From assembly GCA_045648985.1 (NCBI GenBank), contig JAZROZ010000037.1, forward strand, positions 1-64,000: a DNA stretch of 64,000 nt. The letters are read 5' to 3'. The first letter of the stretch is position 1, and each line of letters begins with the position of its first letter. Positions 8,000-16,819 of the stretch are shown piece by piece. A program made the translations under genes and the position numbers. This DNA comes from SIG437 sp045648985 (lineage in GTDB: Bacteria > Bacillota > Clostridia > UBA1381 > UBA9506). The notes beneath the pieces are model-generated. The model was not told the origin of the DNA, made no database searches, and was given only the letters and a program-made list of their open reading frames with translations.

Positions 8000-8401
8000 A
8001 TGGAAAGGGCGAAAACAGCAAAGGAATCGGAAATTGAGATGGTTCAGCTTGTGCTTCCAAATGACGTAAATCTTTTGGGTAATTTAAAGGGCGGTACACT
8101 TATGCATTGGATTGATATTGCCGCCGCACTAGCCGCATCAAAGCATTCAAACTGCTTTGTTGCAACTGCTGCTATGGACTCTCTGGATTTTAAGTATCCG
8201 TCAAAACTTGGCTCCATGGTAAAGCTTTCAGCTAAACTCATATCTGTTGGTAAGACATCTATGAGGATAAAGGTAACTGTAACATCAGAGCATCTTCAAA
8301 GCGGTAAAATAACAAAAACTAACGAGGCAACACTTGTCTTTGTTGCACTTGATAAAGATGGAAAACCAACATCTGTACCGAGACTGATTGATGAAGATTG
8401 A
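8000..8401 (+). CDS. Acyl-CoA thioesterase, hotdog fold (YkhA/YciA type)
   Basis: A 133-residue single hotdog domain of the cytosolic acyl-CoA hydrolase family. The N-terminal VLPNDVNLLGNLKGGTLMHWID segment contains the conserved N..G.lfGG.lm.w.D pattern of the active-site region. It would release free acids from short or medium acyl-CoA; the substrate cannot be read from the sequence. A ribosome binding site (AAAAGGAG) precedes the ATG. It is monocistronic. Confidence 0.88.
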   Translation: MERAKTAKESEIEMVQLVLPNDVNLLGNLKGGTLMHWIDIAAALAASKHSNCFVATAAMDSLDFKYPSKLGSMVKLSAKLISVGKTSMRIKVTVTSEHLQSGKITKTNEATLVFVALDKDGKPTSVPRLIDED

Positions 8402-8527
8402 CATGCTACAAAAATATTTAAAAAAATTTAGCATATGGTGTGCTGAAACAAATTGAGTAAAACTCGCACATAACTTTTTTTGCCGCAGAAGTGTGCTGAA
8501 AAACGCCAATTTGACGCATTTATTTAC

Positions 8528-8556
8528 TTGACATAACTTTAACGATTATGTATAAT
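8528..8556 (+). promoter_or_regulatory. Sigma-A promoter of the degV gene
   Basis: TTGACA (8528-8533) and TATAAT (8551-8556) with 17-bp spacing. The preceding 8402-8520 holds no gene; it has only two copies of GTGTGCTGAAA (8439 and 8491) and a weak ATGCTA/TAGCAT inverted repeat that may end the thioesterase transcript. Confidence 0.85.
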
Positions 8557-8597
8557 TATGGTATAAAAGACTAAATTTATGTATAAGGAGAAAACAA

Positions 8598-9467
8598 ATG
8601 AGCTTTGTACTTATGACCGATTCGTCAGCGAATCTTACAACAGAGATTATTGAAAAATTTAATATTGAAGTAATCCCAATGATTTTCCTTGTTAATGATG
8701 TTGAATACCGCAGCTACAAAAAGGGAGAAAATGTCGATATAAAACAGTATTATGATATGATGAGAAACAAAGAACATATAAAAACATCGCTTCTTTCCCC
8801 TGAGACATATGCGGAGGCTTTCAGGGAGCATTTAGACAAAGGATATGATATTTTATACATAGGCTTCTCAAGTGGTTTATCCGGAACATATCAGTCATCT
8901 AAAATTGCCGCTGAAACATTAAAAGATGAATACCCCGAAAGAAAAATTGTTACGTGGGATTCACTTTGCGCTTCAATGGGTGAAGGCTTAATGGTTTATT
9001 ATGCTGCTAAAATGAAAGAAGAAGGAAAATCGATGGATGAAATTCTTTCATGGCTTGAAGATAATAAATTAAACCTTTGCCATTGGTTTACAGTTGATGA
9101 TTTATTCTTCTTAAAACGTGGTGGCAGAATTTCTGCAGCTACAGCGATTTTAGGTTCAGCTTTAAACATAAAGCCTGTACTTCATGTTGATGATGCAGGA
9201 AAGCTTGTTTCAGTTGATAAAGCAAGAGGCAGGAAACAAGCATTAAATGCCTTGGTTGCAAAGTTTGAAGAAACCGCAATAGAGCCTGAAAAGCAGGTTG
9301 TTTACATCTCTCACGGTGACTGTATAGAAGATGCCGAGTACGTTGCAAAACGCATCAGGGAAAAATATGAAGTAGTCGATATTGTTATAAACTATATAGA
9401 CCCTGTTATCGGCTCACATTCAGGGCCGGGAACACTTGCATTGTTCTTCTTGGGGACAAAGAGATAG
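8598..9467 (+). CDS. DegV-family fatty-acid-binding protein (FakB-like)
   Basis: A 289-residue DegV protein. This family binds one fatty acid and presents it to a FakA-type kinase for phospholipid synthesis. Family motifs are the start SFVLMTDSSANL, the FSSGLSGTYQSS loop, LFFLKRGGRIS and the C-terminal VIGSHSGPGTLALFF. The length is typical. No fakA is nearby, which is usual because several fakB paralogues lie away from the kinase gene. It has its own promoter and terminator. Confidence 0.92.
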   Translation: MSFVLMTDSSANLTTEIIEKFNIEVIPMIFLVNDVEYRSYKKGENVDIKQYYDMMRNKEHIKTSLLSPETYAEAFREHLDKGYDILYIGFSSGLSGTYQSSKIAAETLKDEYPERKIVTWDSLCASMGEGLMVYYAAKMKEEGKSMDEILSWLEDNKLNLCHWFTVDDLFFLKRGGRISAATAILGSALNIKPVLHVDDAGKLVSVDKARGRKQALNALVAKFEETAIEPEKQVVYISHGDCIEDAEYVAKRIREKYEVVDIVINYIDPVIGSHSGPGTLALFFLGTKR

Positions 9468-9474
9468 AGAAATT

Positions 9475-9516
9475 AAAAAGAGCATTGACAGAGCGAATTT
9501 TGTCAAGGCTCTTTTT
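9475..9516 (+). terminator. Terminator after degV
   Basis: AAAAAGAGCATTGACA pairs with TGTCAAGGCTCTTTTTT (one A-G mismatch) around a 10-base loop, giving a strong stem with a T tract. Confidence 0.88.
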
Positions 9517-9519
9517 TAC

Positions 9520-9783
9520 TTATAACCTGTGATAAACAGGTTTTCCGCTTATATCACGGCTTTCTTTATATACGGCTGTAAATCTGATGTTGTTTCTTTT
9601 TGCTAAAGCCATTATACTGTCAAGGTCAGACATTTTTGTGCGTAGAGAATAGCTGCAACCGCCTGATTTTATTGTGCTTGGTGTTTGCGTGATTTTCACA
9701 TCTTTAATATTTGCTCTCAGTGCCGAATTTTTTAGTCTGTTTCCTGAAACGGAAGAGGAAAAAACTATCAGTGCAGTTTCCAT
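9520..9783 (-). CDS. DUF3343-like small protein (putative Se/S carrier type)
   Basis: An 87-residue protein resembling DUF3343, which is often described as a sulfur/selenium-carrier-like family. It begins with a beta strand (ALIVFSSSVSGNRLKNSALR), has PSTIKSGGCSYSL in the middle where the family carries its conserved cysteine, then a helix and RFTAVYKE. The single cysteine in GGCSYSL is the likely functional residue. A GGAGGT ribosome binding site precedes the ATG. No selenium genes are adjacent, so the partner is unknown. Confidence 0.75.
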   Translation of the reverse strand: METALIVFSSSVSGNRLKNSALRANIKDVKITQTPSTIKSGGCSYSLRTKMSDLDSIMALAKRNNIRFTAVYKESRDISGKPVYHRL

Positions 9784-9884
9784 TTTATACCTCCATACTA
9801 TATTTTATAACTTATTATATTCTTTTAATACTTTTTTTGACAAAATATTTTTTGCAAAAAATGGTTGTATTTTGTTAAAAAGTA

Positions 9885-9913
9885 TTGACCTTATGTGATT
9901 TTTTGTGTATAAT
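9885..9913 (+). promoter_or_regulatory. Sigma-A promoter of homoserine dehydrogenase
   Basis: TTGACC (9885-9890) and TATAAT (9908-9913), spacing 17 bp. No T-box, S-box or lysine riboswitch is apparent in the short leader. Confidence 0.8.
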
Positions 9914-9961
9914 AATAGCCTAAGTATTGTTTAGATTTTTTTAGTATAAAAGGAGCTTAAC

Positions 9962-11149
9962 ATGGCAAAAGTAGCGATTTTAGGTTATGGTGTCGTTGGT
10001 TCAGGCGTTTATGAAATACTTGCATCAAATAGTGACAACATAGCAAATAAAGCAGGACAAAAGGTTGATGTAAAATACATATTGGATTTAAGAGATTTTC
10101 CGGACCATCCGAAACAGGAGCTTTTTACAAAAAACTATGAAGATATAGTAAATGATGACGAAGTAGATGTTGTTGTTGAGGTTATGGGTGGAGTTAATCC
10201 TGCTTATGAATTTTCAAAAGCAGCTTTATTAAAGGGTAAAAACGTTATAACTTCAAACAAAGAGCTTGTTGCTTCGCATGGAACAGAGCTTATGCAAATT
10301 GCAAAAGAAAATAGTGTAAACTATCTTTTTGAAGCATCTGTCGGTGGTGGTATTCCGATTATCAGGCCTTTAAGTCAGTGTATGAGCGCAAACAGAGTGG
10401 AAGAAATTTATGGTATCTTAAACGGTACAACAAACTATATTATGACAAAAATGGCAAAAGAGGGTGCAGACTTTGATGCTGTTTTAGCTGAAGCGCAAAA
10501 GCTTGGCTACGCAGAGAGAAATCCTGAAGCTGACGTATGCGGACATGACGCATGCAGAAAGATTGCAATATTGTCATCGCTTGCCTCAGGAAAATTTGTA
10601 GATTATAAAGATATCCCGACAGAAGGTATCACAGAAATTACAACAACTGATGTTAAGTTTGCATCAAAACTCTGCTCTGTGATAAAATTAATCGGTTCAG
10701 CTAAGCTTTCAGAAAATGGCAAAGTGTTTGCACGTGTAGCTCCTATGGTAGTACCAGAGAGCCATCAATTTGCAAGTGTAAATGGTGTCTTTAATGCGAT
10801 TCTTTTACATGGTGATTCCGTTGGTGATGTAATGTTTTATGGAAGGGGCGCAGGCAAGCTTCCTACTGCAAGTGCAGTTGTTGCTGACGTAATTGATGCC
10901 GTTAAGCACCTGAAGACAAACAAATGGCAGACATGGGAAAATGCGGATGAAGACTTTATGATGGATGCATCTAAAGTGGCTTACAGATATTTTGTAAGAA
11001 CAAAAGACAAAGACCTCTTAAAAGAATTTGATAATGCAGAGTGTTTAGGTGAAATTGACGGTGAATATGGCTTTGTGACAGAAGAAACAGAAGAAGGAAA
11101 GTTTGTAGAAAAATTGGCACAAAGAGGCTCATATATCAGAATGCTCTAA
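9962..11149 (+). CDS. hom: Homoserine dehydrogenase
   Basis: Reduces aspartate semialdehyde to homoserine on the way to threonine and methionine. It has an N-terminal NAD(P) Rossmann motif (GYGVVGSG), the SNKELVA catalytic-lysine segment (about residues 97-103), GILNGTTNYI and the signature AERNPEADVCGHDACRKIA. At 395 residues it is a little shorter than usual (about 430) and the C-terminal ACT domain, which senses threonine, is reduced: only about 70 residues follow the catalytic domain and they do not read as a clear ACT repeat. Feedback inhibition may therefore be altered. It is monocistronic. Confidence 0.93.
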   Translation: MAKVAILGYGVVGSGVYEILASNSDNIANKAGQKVDVKYILDLRDFPDHPKQELFTKNYEDIVNDDEVDVVVEVMGGVNPAYEFSKAALLKGKNVITSNKELVASHGTELMQIAKENSVNYLFEASVGGGIPIIRPLSQCMSANRVEEIYGILNGTTNYIMTKMAKEGADFDAVLAEAQKLGYAERNPEADVCGHDACRKIAILSSLASGKFVDYKDIPTEGITEITTTDVKFASKLCSVIKLIGSAKLSENGKVFARVAPMVVPESHQFASVNGVFNAILLHGDSVGDVMFYGRGAGKLPTASAVVADVIDAVKHLKTNKWQTWENADEDFMMDASKVAYRYFVRTKDKDLLKEFDNAECLGEIDGEYGFVTEETEEGKFVEKLAQRGSYIRML

Positions 11150-11157
11150 AAAATATC

Positions 11158-11184
11158 AGGGTTGTAGTAATGCAACCCTTTTTT
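11158..11184 (+). terminator. Terminator after hom
   Basis: AGGGTTG and CAACCCT form a stem with an 8-base loop, followed by TTTTTT. Confidence 0.8.
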
Positions 11185-11204
11185 CATTTAAAGGCGGTGG
11201 TGTT

Positions 11205-12119
11205 TTGAAAGAAGTAACCGCAGGGAAAAACGATGCGGGACAAAGACTTGATAAGTTTATTTTAAAATATACAAGTAATATGCCTAAAAACCTGCTATAT
11301 AAGGCGTTTAGAAAAAAGAGAATAAAAGTTAACGGAAAAAGACAGGAAGCGTCATATATTGTAAAAGAGGGCGATGTTTTAGCGCTTTATATAAATGATG
11401 AGTTTTTCGTTCAAAAAGTAGAGAATATGAATTTTTCTGAAAATCCACAAATAGACGTTGTCTATGAAGATGAGAATGTTTTAATTGCCAACAAACCAAA
11501 GGGAGTTTTGATGCACGGCGCTAAAGGCGATAATTCTTTAACTTCGGAGCTTCTTTCATATCTCGTTTTAAAGGGTGAGTATAAGCCACAAAATGAGCAG
11601 AGCTTTACACCTGCGTTTTGCAATAGAATCGACAAAAATACCGAAGGACTCGTTATTGCTGCAAAAAACGCGCAGACACTTAGAGAGATGAATGAAAAGA
11701 TAAGACAAGGTATGGTAAGAAAATTTTACCTTTGTACTTTGATAAGAGAGCCAAAAGAAAAAAGCGGAGAGATAGAAACATATCTTAAAAAGGATGAAAA
11801 GCAAAATAAGGTTTTTGTCTGTGATAAGGATGAGCCTGGTGCCAAATATGCAAAAACAAGATATAAAGTACTGGAAAAAACGAATGGTGGAGTTTTAGCA
11901 GAAGTTGAGCTTATAACAGGCAGAACTCATCAGATAAGAGCACATATGGCATATATCGGTTGTCCGATACAAAGTGATGTTAAATACGGAGCAGAAAAAG
12001 ACGGAAGTAAAAGCTATCAGCATCTTACATCTTATAAACTTTTATTTGACTTTGAAAAGGATGAAAAAAGTGTATTAAATGAGATTGCAGGGAAAAGCTT
12101 TAGTATTACACAAAAGTAA
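11205..12119 (+). CDS. RluA-family 23S rRNA pseudouridine synthase with S4 domain
   Basis: A 304-residue enzyme that converts uridine to pseudouridine in RNA, most likely 23S rRNA. The N-terminal S4 RNA-binding domain covers about residues 10-60 (DAGQRLDKFILKY; KKRIKVNGKR). The catalytic domain carries RIDKNTEGL, in which the aspartate is the catalytic residue (usual form RLDxxTSG), then GRTHQIRAHMA near the C-terminus. The start is TTG with AAAGGCGGTGGTG upstream; no in-frame ATG is near. The exact target site (RluC or RluD type) cannot be told from motifs. Confidence 0.9.
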   Translation: MKEVTAGKNDAGQRLDKFILKYTSNMPKNLLYKAFRKKRIKVNGKRQEASYIVKEGDVLALYINDEFFVQKVENMNFSENPQIDVVYEDENVLIANKPKGVLMHGAKGDNSLTSELLSYLVLKGEYKPQNEQSFTPAFCNRIDKNTEGLVIAAKNAQTLREMNEKIRQGMVRKFYLCTLIREPKEKSGEIETYLKKDEKQNKVFVCDKDEPGAKYAKTRYKVLEKTNGGVLAEVELITGRTHQIRAHMAYIGCPIQSDVKYGAEKDGSKSYQHLTSYKLLFDFEKDEKSVLNEIAGKSFSITQK

Positions 12120-12155
12120 GTAAAGTAAAAGAAAGAATTATATTTAAAATAACTA

Positions 12156-12185
12156 TTGATTTTATAGTATAAAGTATGTTAAAAT
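12156..12185 (+). promoter_or_regulatory. Probable promoter of fba
   Basis: TTGATT (12156-12161) and TAAAAT (12180-12185) with 18-bp spacing in a very AT-rich leader. It is weaker than the other promoters by sequence alone. Confidence 0.5.
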
Positions 12186-12252
12186 ATTATCATATAAAAT
12201 TAGATTGTTTTTGATTAAAAAACACTCAAAAAAATTAAGGAGTTGACTTTAA

Positions 12253-13188
12253 ATGCCATTAGTAACAACTAAGGAAATGTTCCAGAAAGCTTATGACGGT
12301 GGCTATGCTATCGGTGCTTTCAACGTAAACAACATGGAAATTGTTCAGGGTATCACAGAAGCTGCAAAAGAGGTTAATGCACCGCTTATTCTTCAGGTTT
12401 CTTCAGGTGCAAGAAAGTATGCTAACCATACATACCTTATGAAATTAGTTGAAGCTGCTATCATTGAAACAGGTCTCCCGATTGCACTTCACTTAGACCA
12501 TGGTGATACATTTGAACTCTGTCAGTCATGTATCGACGGCGGATTTACATCAGTAATGATCGACGGTTCACATCATTCATATGAAGACAACGTTGCTTTA
12601 ACAAAGAAAGTTGTTGAATATGCACACGCTCGTGGAGTTGTTGTTGAAGGTGAGCTCGGTCGCTTAGCTGGTATCGAAGACGACGTTAACGTATCTGACG
12701 AAGATGCATCATACACAAATCCTGATCAGGTTGTAGATTTCGTAACAAGAACAGGTGTTGACTCACTTGCTATTGCTATTGGAACAAGCCACGGTGCTTA
12801 CAAATTCAAACCGGGCCAGAAACCACAGCTCAGATTCGATATCTTAAAAGAAGTTGAAAACAGACTTCCTAATTTCCCGATTGTTCTTCACGGTGCTTCA
12901 AGCGTTATTCCTGAATTCGTTGATATGATTAACGCAAACGGCGGACAGATGCCTGACGCTATCGGTATTCCTGAAGATATGTTAAGAGAAGCTGCACGTT
13001 CAGCAGTATGTAAGATTAACATTGACTCTGACCTTCGTTTAGCACTCACAGGTACAATCAGACAGTACTTTAATGAAAATCCTTCACACTTCGACCCAAG
13101 ACAGTACTTAAAACCTGCCAGAGAAGCTATCAAGGGCCTCGTTAAGAATAAGATTGTTAACGTTTTAGGTTGCGACAATAAAGCATAA
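12253..13188 (+). CDS. fba: Class II fructose-1,6-bisphosphate aldolase
   Basis: A 311-residue zinc-dependent aldolase for fructose 1,6-bisphosphate in glycolysis and gluconeogenesis. It has the class II signatures: IALHLDHGDTFELC with the zinc and catalytic D/H residues, the VMIDGSHHSYEDN signature, VEGELGRLAG with a conserved Glu, and the ligands in SHGAYKF and VLHGASS. It starts MPLVTTKEMF, usual for the family, with an AAGGAG site upstream. C-rich, non-rare codon choice (AAC, GAC, TTC) is stronger than in neighbouring genes, in line with high expression. Confidence 0.96.
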   Translation: MPLVTTKEMFQKAYDGGYAIGAFNVNNMEIVQGITEAAKEVNAPLILQVSSGARKYANHTYLMKLVEAAIIETGLPIALHLDHGDTFELCQSCIDGGFTSVMIDGSHHSYEDNVALTKKVVEYAHARGVVVEGELGRLAGIEDDVNVSDEDASYTNPDQVVDFVTRTGVDSLAIAIGTSHGAYKFKPGQKPQLRFDILKEVENRLPNFPIVLHGASSVIPEFVDMINANGGQMPDAIGIPEDMLREAARSAVCKINIDSDLRLALTGTIRQYFNENPSHFDPRQYLKPAREAIKGLVKNKIVNVLGCDNKA

Positions 13189-13210
13189 TTAAACGAAAAA
13201 GTAATAATTT

Positions 13211-13254
13211 AAGAGCTTGTTTAATATTAATGATATTAGACAAGTTCTTTTTTT
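13211..13254 (+). terminator. Terminator after fba
   Basis: AAGAGCTTGTTTAATAT pairs with ATATTAGACAAGTTCTT (a few mismatches) and is followed by TTTTTTT. Confidence 0.88.
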
Positions 13255-13284
13255 GTTCAGTTAAAACGTAAAGAGGAGAAAAGT

Positions 13285-13992
13285 ATGGAAAACGTTTATA
13301 GAAGAGAAAATGCAAGAAGGCAGAAGGTGGAACGTATTTCGGGCGGCGAAAGGTTTTCCGTTAAGACGTTCATTGTTAAACAGAGTATGGTCTGTGGTGT
13401 AATTTTTATAGCTGCGTGTATTTTACTATCATCGCCTGATAATAGTATGACATTTCAAAAGAATTCCGTAAAATTCATTCTTTCGCATAATACAGATATA
13501 ACAAAATTTCCACAAACCGTTAAGAACTTTATAACTAAATATATCTTTGATAAAGGTATAGATGATAAAAAGGGCAAGGACGCTCTTTTAGATATGGTTG
13601 CGCCCATAGATAGTAGCGTAGAGTCGCCTTTTGGAATGCGTATACACCCTATAGAGAATGTAAAAAAATTTCATTATGGTGTTGATTTATCAGCACAAGA
13701 GGGCACAAAGGTTTTATGTGCAGGGCAGGGTAAGGCAAAAGAGATTTCTGAAAATAGTGAATATGGAAAATATATTATAGTAGATCATAGCGAGGAAATC
13801 ACGACTTTATATGCACACTTAAGCGACATAATAGCTTCCGTGGGTGATGAGATTGAAGCAGGGCAGATGATTGCACATTCTGGCAGCACAGGAAATGTTA
13901 CAGGTCCACATCTGCATTTTGAATTAAAAGACGGTGACGAGTGGCTTGACCCTGCGGAGTTTATCGATTTTGCAAATGATAATATGGGGTGA
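13285..13992 (+). CDS. spoIVFA: M23 peptidase-domain membrane protein, SpoIVFA-like
   Basis: A 235-residue protein with a basic cytoplasmic N-terminus, one membrane span (about residues 33-48) and an M23/LytM domain over about residues 115-225. The M23 metal and catalytic residues are all visible: HYGVD, LYAHLS and GPHLHFE. It lies four bases before a SpoIVFB-type intramembrane protease gene, the arrangement of spoIVFA-spoIVFB. There SpoIVFA anchors and restrains SpoIVFB in the outer forespore membrane until pro-sigma-K processing. The assignment rests on this pairing; the protein could also act as a peptidoglycan hydrolase because its catalytic residues are kept. Confidence 0.8.
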   Translation: MENVYRRENARRQKVERISGGERFSVKTFIVKQSMVCGVIFIAACILLSSPDNSMTFQKNSVKFILSHNTDITKFPQTVKNFITKYIFDKGIDDKKGKDALLDMVAPIDSSVESPFGMRIHPIENVKKFHYGVDLSAQEGTKVLCAGQGKAKEISENSEYGKYIIVDHSEEITTLYAHLSDIIASVGDEIEAGQMIAHSGSTGNVTGPHLHFELKDGDEWLDPAEFIDFANDNMG

Positions 13993-13996
13993 CTTT

Positions 13997-14878
13997 ATGA
14001 TAAAGATTACACGGTTTTTTTACATTAATGTTCTTTGTATTCCACTTTTTATTCTTGCATACCTTACGAAGTCTATAACGACACTGTCCTTAGCATACAG
14101 CGTGGCAACGGTACATGAGCTTTTTCATCTTTTTGCGGCGCTCTTTCTCTCGGTGAGAGTAAAGAGCGTTATTATTATGCCGTTTGGTGTTACTCTAAGA
14201 CTTTCCGATAGTGTAATAAAAAGTCCTGCTAAAGAAATTGCGGTGGCAATAGCAGGTCCACTTTCCAATCTTTTAATGATTATGCTCGCTATCTTTTTAA
14301 AAAATATATACATTTGGAGTGGGGCAAGCCTTTTTCTTTTTACATATTTAAATCTGATAATGTTTTTGTTAAATATGCTGCCATGTATGCCTCTTGATGG
14401 CGGGAGAATACTGAGGGCGCTTCTTGTTGGAAAAATAGGATACATAAATGCCATATCGTTTCATAAAAAAATAGAAAAACTGATAATACTAGCCTTGGCT
14501 GTAATGGGAATTATTCTTATGTTTATAACAAAATTCAATATAAGTCTTGTTATGGTAACAGCATTTTTGGTGTTCAATATGACAGGGGAGGAAACAAGAA
14601 AAAACTACATTGTAATGCGTGAGATTATGGGATATAAAGAAAAACTACAAAAAAGAAAGTATTTAAAGGCTAAAACCATAGCAGCAAGAAGTGACATAAA
14701 AGCTATTGATGTAATGAGATGTGTGGGATATGACAGTTTTTATATTATTAATGTTATAGATGATAAAATACATATAAAAAAGACTTTAACAGAAGGTGAA
14801 CTGATTGATGCAATAAATAAAAAAAGTGTTGCAGTTACATTGGGTGAGATAGGGAACAGAATAAAAAAGGCGATGTAA
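13997..14878 (+). CDS. spoIVFB: SpoIVFB-type M50 intramembrane metalloprotease
   Basis: A 293-residue site-2-protease-like enzyme. The zinc motif is HELFH (in VATVHELFHLFAALF) and the second motif is NMLPCMPLDGGRILRALL, where the aspartate completes the metal site. Five or six membrane spans fill about residues 5-190 and a CBS-like cytosolic tail follows, as in SpoIVFB, which cleaves pro-sigma-K in the mother cell. The start at 13997 has GGGGTGA five bases upstream, four bases after the stop of the M23 gene. Its presence is good evidence that the organism sporulates. Confidence 0.88.
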   Translation: MIKITRFFYINVLCIPLFILAYLTKSITTLSLAYSVATVHELFHLFAALFLSVRVKSVIIMPFGVTLRLSDSVIKSPAKEIAVAIAGPLSNLLMIMLAIFLKNIYIWSGASLFLFTYLNLIMFLLNMLPCMPLDGGRILRALLVGKIGYINAISFHKKIEKLIILALAVMGIILMFITKFNISLVMVTAFLVFNMTGEETRKNYIVMREIMGYKEKLQKRKYLKAKTIAARSDIKAIDVMRCVGYDSFYIINVIDDKIHIKKTLTEGELIDAINKKSVAVTLGEIGNRIKKAM

Positions 14879-14897
14879 AATCATTTTACATCGCCTT
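14861..14897 (-). terminator. Terminator of the cmk-plsC-ispH-GH20 operon (minus strand)
   Basis: A perfect 14-bp stem (AAGGCGATGTAAAA / TTTTACATCGCCTT, 3-base loop). On the minus strand it is followed by TTTTTTAT, so it mainly serves the operon coming from the right. The stop codon of spoIVFB lies within it. Confidence 0.85.
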
Positions 14898-14926
14898 ATC
14901 CTTAAAAATTATTGTATAAAGAATTA

Positions 14927-16789
14927 TTATTTTTCAGCAGATAAAGAAGTCTGGACGCTGAGAATAACATTCATAGCATCCCAGTTGGCTTGAGCTATTT
15001 TAACATCAATCTCCTGACCTACCTGAAACTTATACAACGGCTTTCCATCCTCGCCTTCCGGAATCTCAGAGAGGAGAATGAAACCATTAACACCGGGGAT
15101 AATTTCAGCTGCTACACATGAGGAGAAAATTCTCGCAACTTTAACTGTTATTTCATCACCAACGTTAAATTTTGATTTTGCATTTTCCCAATTCTGATAT
15201 ATTTTCAGTCCTTCTTCTATACATTCTTTATATATATCAGCTCTTGTGTTTCCTCTTAATGAATCGAGTGTATCTAATATTTTACCTATTTCTTCGTCGG
15301 AAATCGTAACATTCTTTTTGTATATCCTCAAATGATTTCTTGGCGGTAAAACATCGCCGATTGCTTTGAAAACATTAAATTTATCAGGTGTTTTAAATCC
15401 AATAATTGTTTTTGTCATAGCCTCTCCATATTCATCTGAATATGGAAGACTGTCTTTATTCCAAAGTTTATCTCCCATTAAAACTATTGCAGACGGCAAA
15501 ACATAAGGATAATGTGGCATTCTGTATTCGGGGTATTCCCATATACATAGCTCACTGCCAAGTATATTTTCTTTAAACTCATCGTCACTATACGGCTCTT
15601 TATCCCAACACCAGTCTTTAATGTTTTCAGAAGACATATAACCATCCATATGAACATAAGTATTGCCGGCAACAGAATTTACAACTTTATAACCAAGCTT
15701 AAGCTGATGATTCATAGAGCAATTTTCATGAGGACCTCTGCCTTCTGCTGCGACTCTCCAAAACTGGAATATTATATCACGAGGCAATTTAACTTCCCTG
15801 TTAGTGTCAATCTGGTCACTCCAGATTATCAAAGTTCTGCCACGTTTTTTTGCCATATCGTACACTCTTGTTATAAGATGATAATATAAATCTCTTCTGT
15901 CAGCTATATTATTCTTTTTCATGTACTCTCTGCATCTTGAGCATATTTCCCATTCGCAAAACATATTTCTTCTGGGAATATCATCCCAAGAAATTTCATC
16001 ATTGCCTATATGAAGATATTTTCCCGGAAAAAGCCGTGTAATCTCGTCAATAACAGATTCATACACTTCATATGTTTTTTCACTTCCGGCACAAGCGCAC
16101 CATTTAGACAGAATCTCTTTGCCTGTAACACATACCATTTCATCAATAACTTTTAAAAGAGTAGAGGCGTGTGCAGGTAAATCAAATTCAGGTATAATTT
16201 CAAGCGCTAAAACATCGCACAACTCAACTAACTGAGAAATCTGCTCGTACGAATATGCATCTTTTAAAATGCAGGATTCGGGTAGAGACTTTAATTGAAG
16301 ACCGCAGCCAATATCATCATAGAAATGAAAATGAAAAATGTTCATTTTTGATTTTGCAGCCAAAATCAAATCTTCCTTGATTTTTTCAAACTTTTCCACA
16401 CCTCTGCCTAAATCAATCATCAGTCCTCTATGTGAGCTTTTCGGATAATCGTATATTTCACATTCGCAAACAGTAAAATCATTCTTAATAAGGTTTGTTA
16501 GTGAAGCAATAGCGTTTCTTATGCCCAAGTAATCGCTATATGTAATTTCAACTTTGTTGTTTTTTACCGTTAATGTATAACCCTCTTTTATAATACTGTC
16601 ACTATGTTTTATATCGATTGTTCCGTTTTTGCTATTTGTCCACTTTATTTCAGGGATAAATAGTTCAAACAGTTTTCCAATCTTATCCGTATAATTATCT
16701 GCAGTAAATTCAACATTTGAAGAAAGCGACGATTTTGTATCAAAAAATCTCTCCTCTTTAGCTCTTGGAACCATCATTGTTCTCTTCAT
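14927..16789 (-). CDS. GH20 beta-hexosaminidase-like protein fused to a degenerate S1 domain
   Basis: A protein of about 620 residues without a signal peptide, so probably cytosolic. Residues about 25-115 resemble the GH20 N-terminal domain and 120-480 the catalytic barrel: FHFHFYDDIG, EIIPEFDLPAHA and YLHIGNDEISW with the catalytic Asp-Glu pair (usually HIGGDE). It should remove terminal GlcNAc or GalNAc from small, imported glycans. The last 91 residues are an S1-type OB fold that aligns without gaps to the last S1 domain of the adjacent IspH-S1 protein. The aromatic RNA-binding positions are lost. It follows ispH-rpsA by about 30 bases. I prefer the ATG at 16789 (AGAGAGG 10 bases upstream); the ATG at 16798 is too close to that site. 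Confidence 0.88.
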   Translation of the reverse strand: MKRTMMVPRAKEERFFDTKSSLSSNVEFTADNYTDKIGKLFELFIPEIKWTNSKNGTIDIKHSDSIIKEGYTLTVKNNKVEITYSDYLGIRNAIASLTNLIKNDFTVCECEIYDYPKSSHRGLMIDLGRGVEKFEKIKEDLILAAKSKMNIFHFHFYDDIGCGLQLKSLPESCILKDAYSYEQISQLVELCDVLALEIIPEFDLPAHASTLLKVIDEMVCVTGKEILSKWCACAGSEKTYEVYESVIDEITRLFPGKYLHIGNDEISWDDIPRRNMFCEWEICSRCREYMKKNNIADRRDLYYHLITRVYDMAKKRGRTLIIWSDQIDTNREVKLPRDIIFQFWRVAAEGRGPHENCSMNHQLKLGYKVVNSVAGNTYVHMDGYMSSENIKDWCWDKEPYSDDEFKENILGSELCIWEYPEYRMPHYPYVLPSAIVLMGDKLWNKDSLPYSDEYGEAMTKTIIGFKTPDKFNVFKAIGDVLPPRNHLRIYKKNVTISDEEIGKILDTLDSLRGNTRADIYKECIEEGLKIYQNWENAKSKFNVGDEITVKVARIFSSCVAAEIIPGVNGFILLSEIPEGEDGKPLYKFQVGQEIDVKIAQANWDAMNVILSVQTSLSAEK

Positions 16790-16819
16790 TTTACCCATAC
16801 CTCTCTGTAACTAAAAGAA

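Noticed and set aside
8439..8501. Two copies of GTGTGCTGAAA 52 bp apart before degV
   Set aside because: Only two short copies without further structure; not enough for a repeat family or operator claim.
15425..15446. 10-bp inverted repeat TCCATATTCA/TGAATATGGA inside the GH20 gene
   Set aside because: Short and AT-rich within coding sequence; chance is likely in this base composition.
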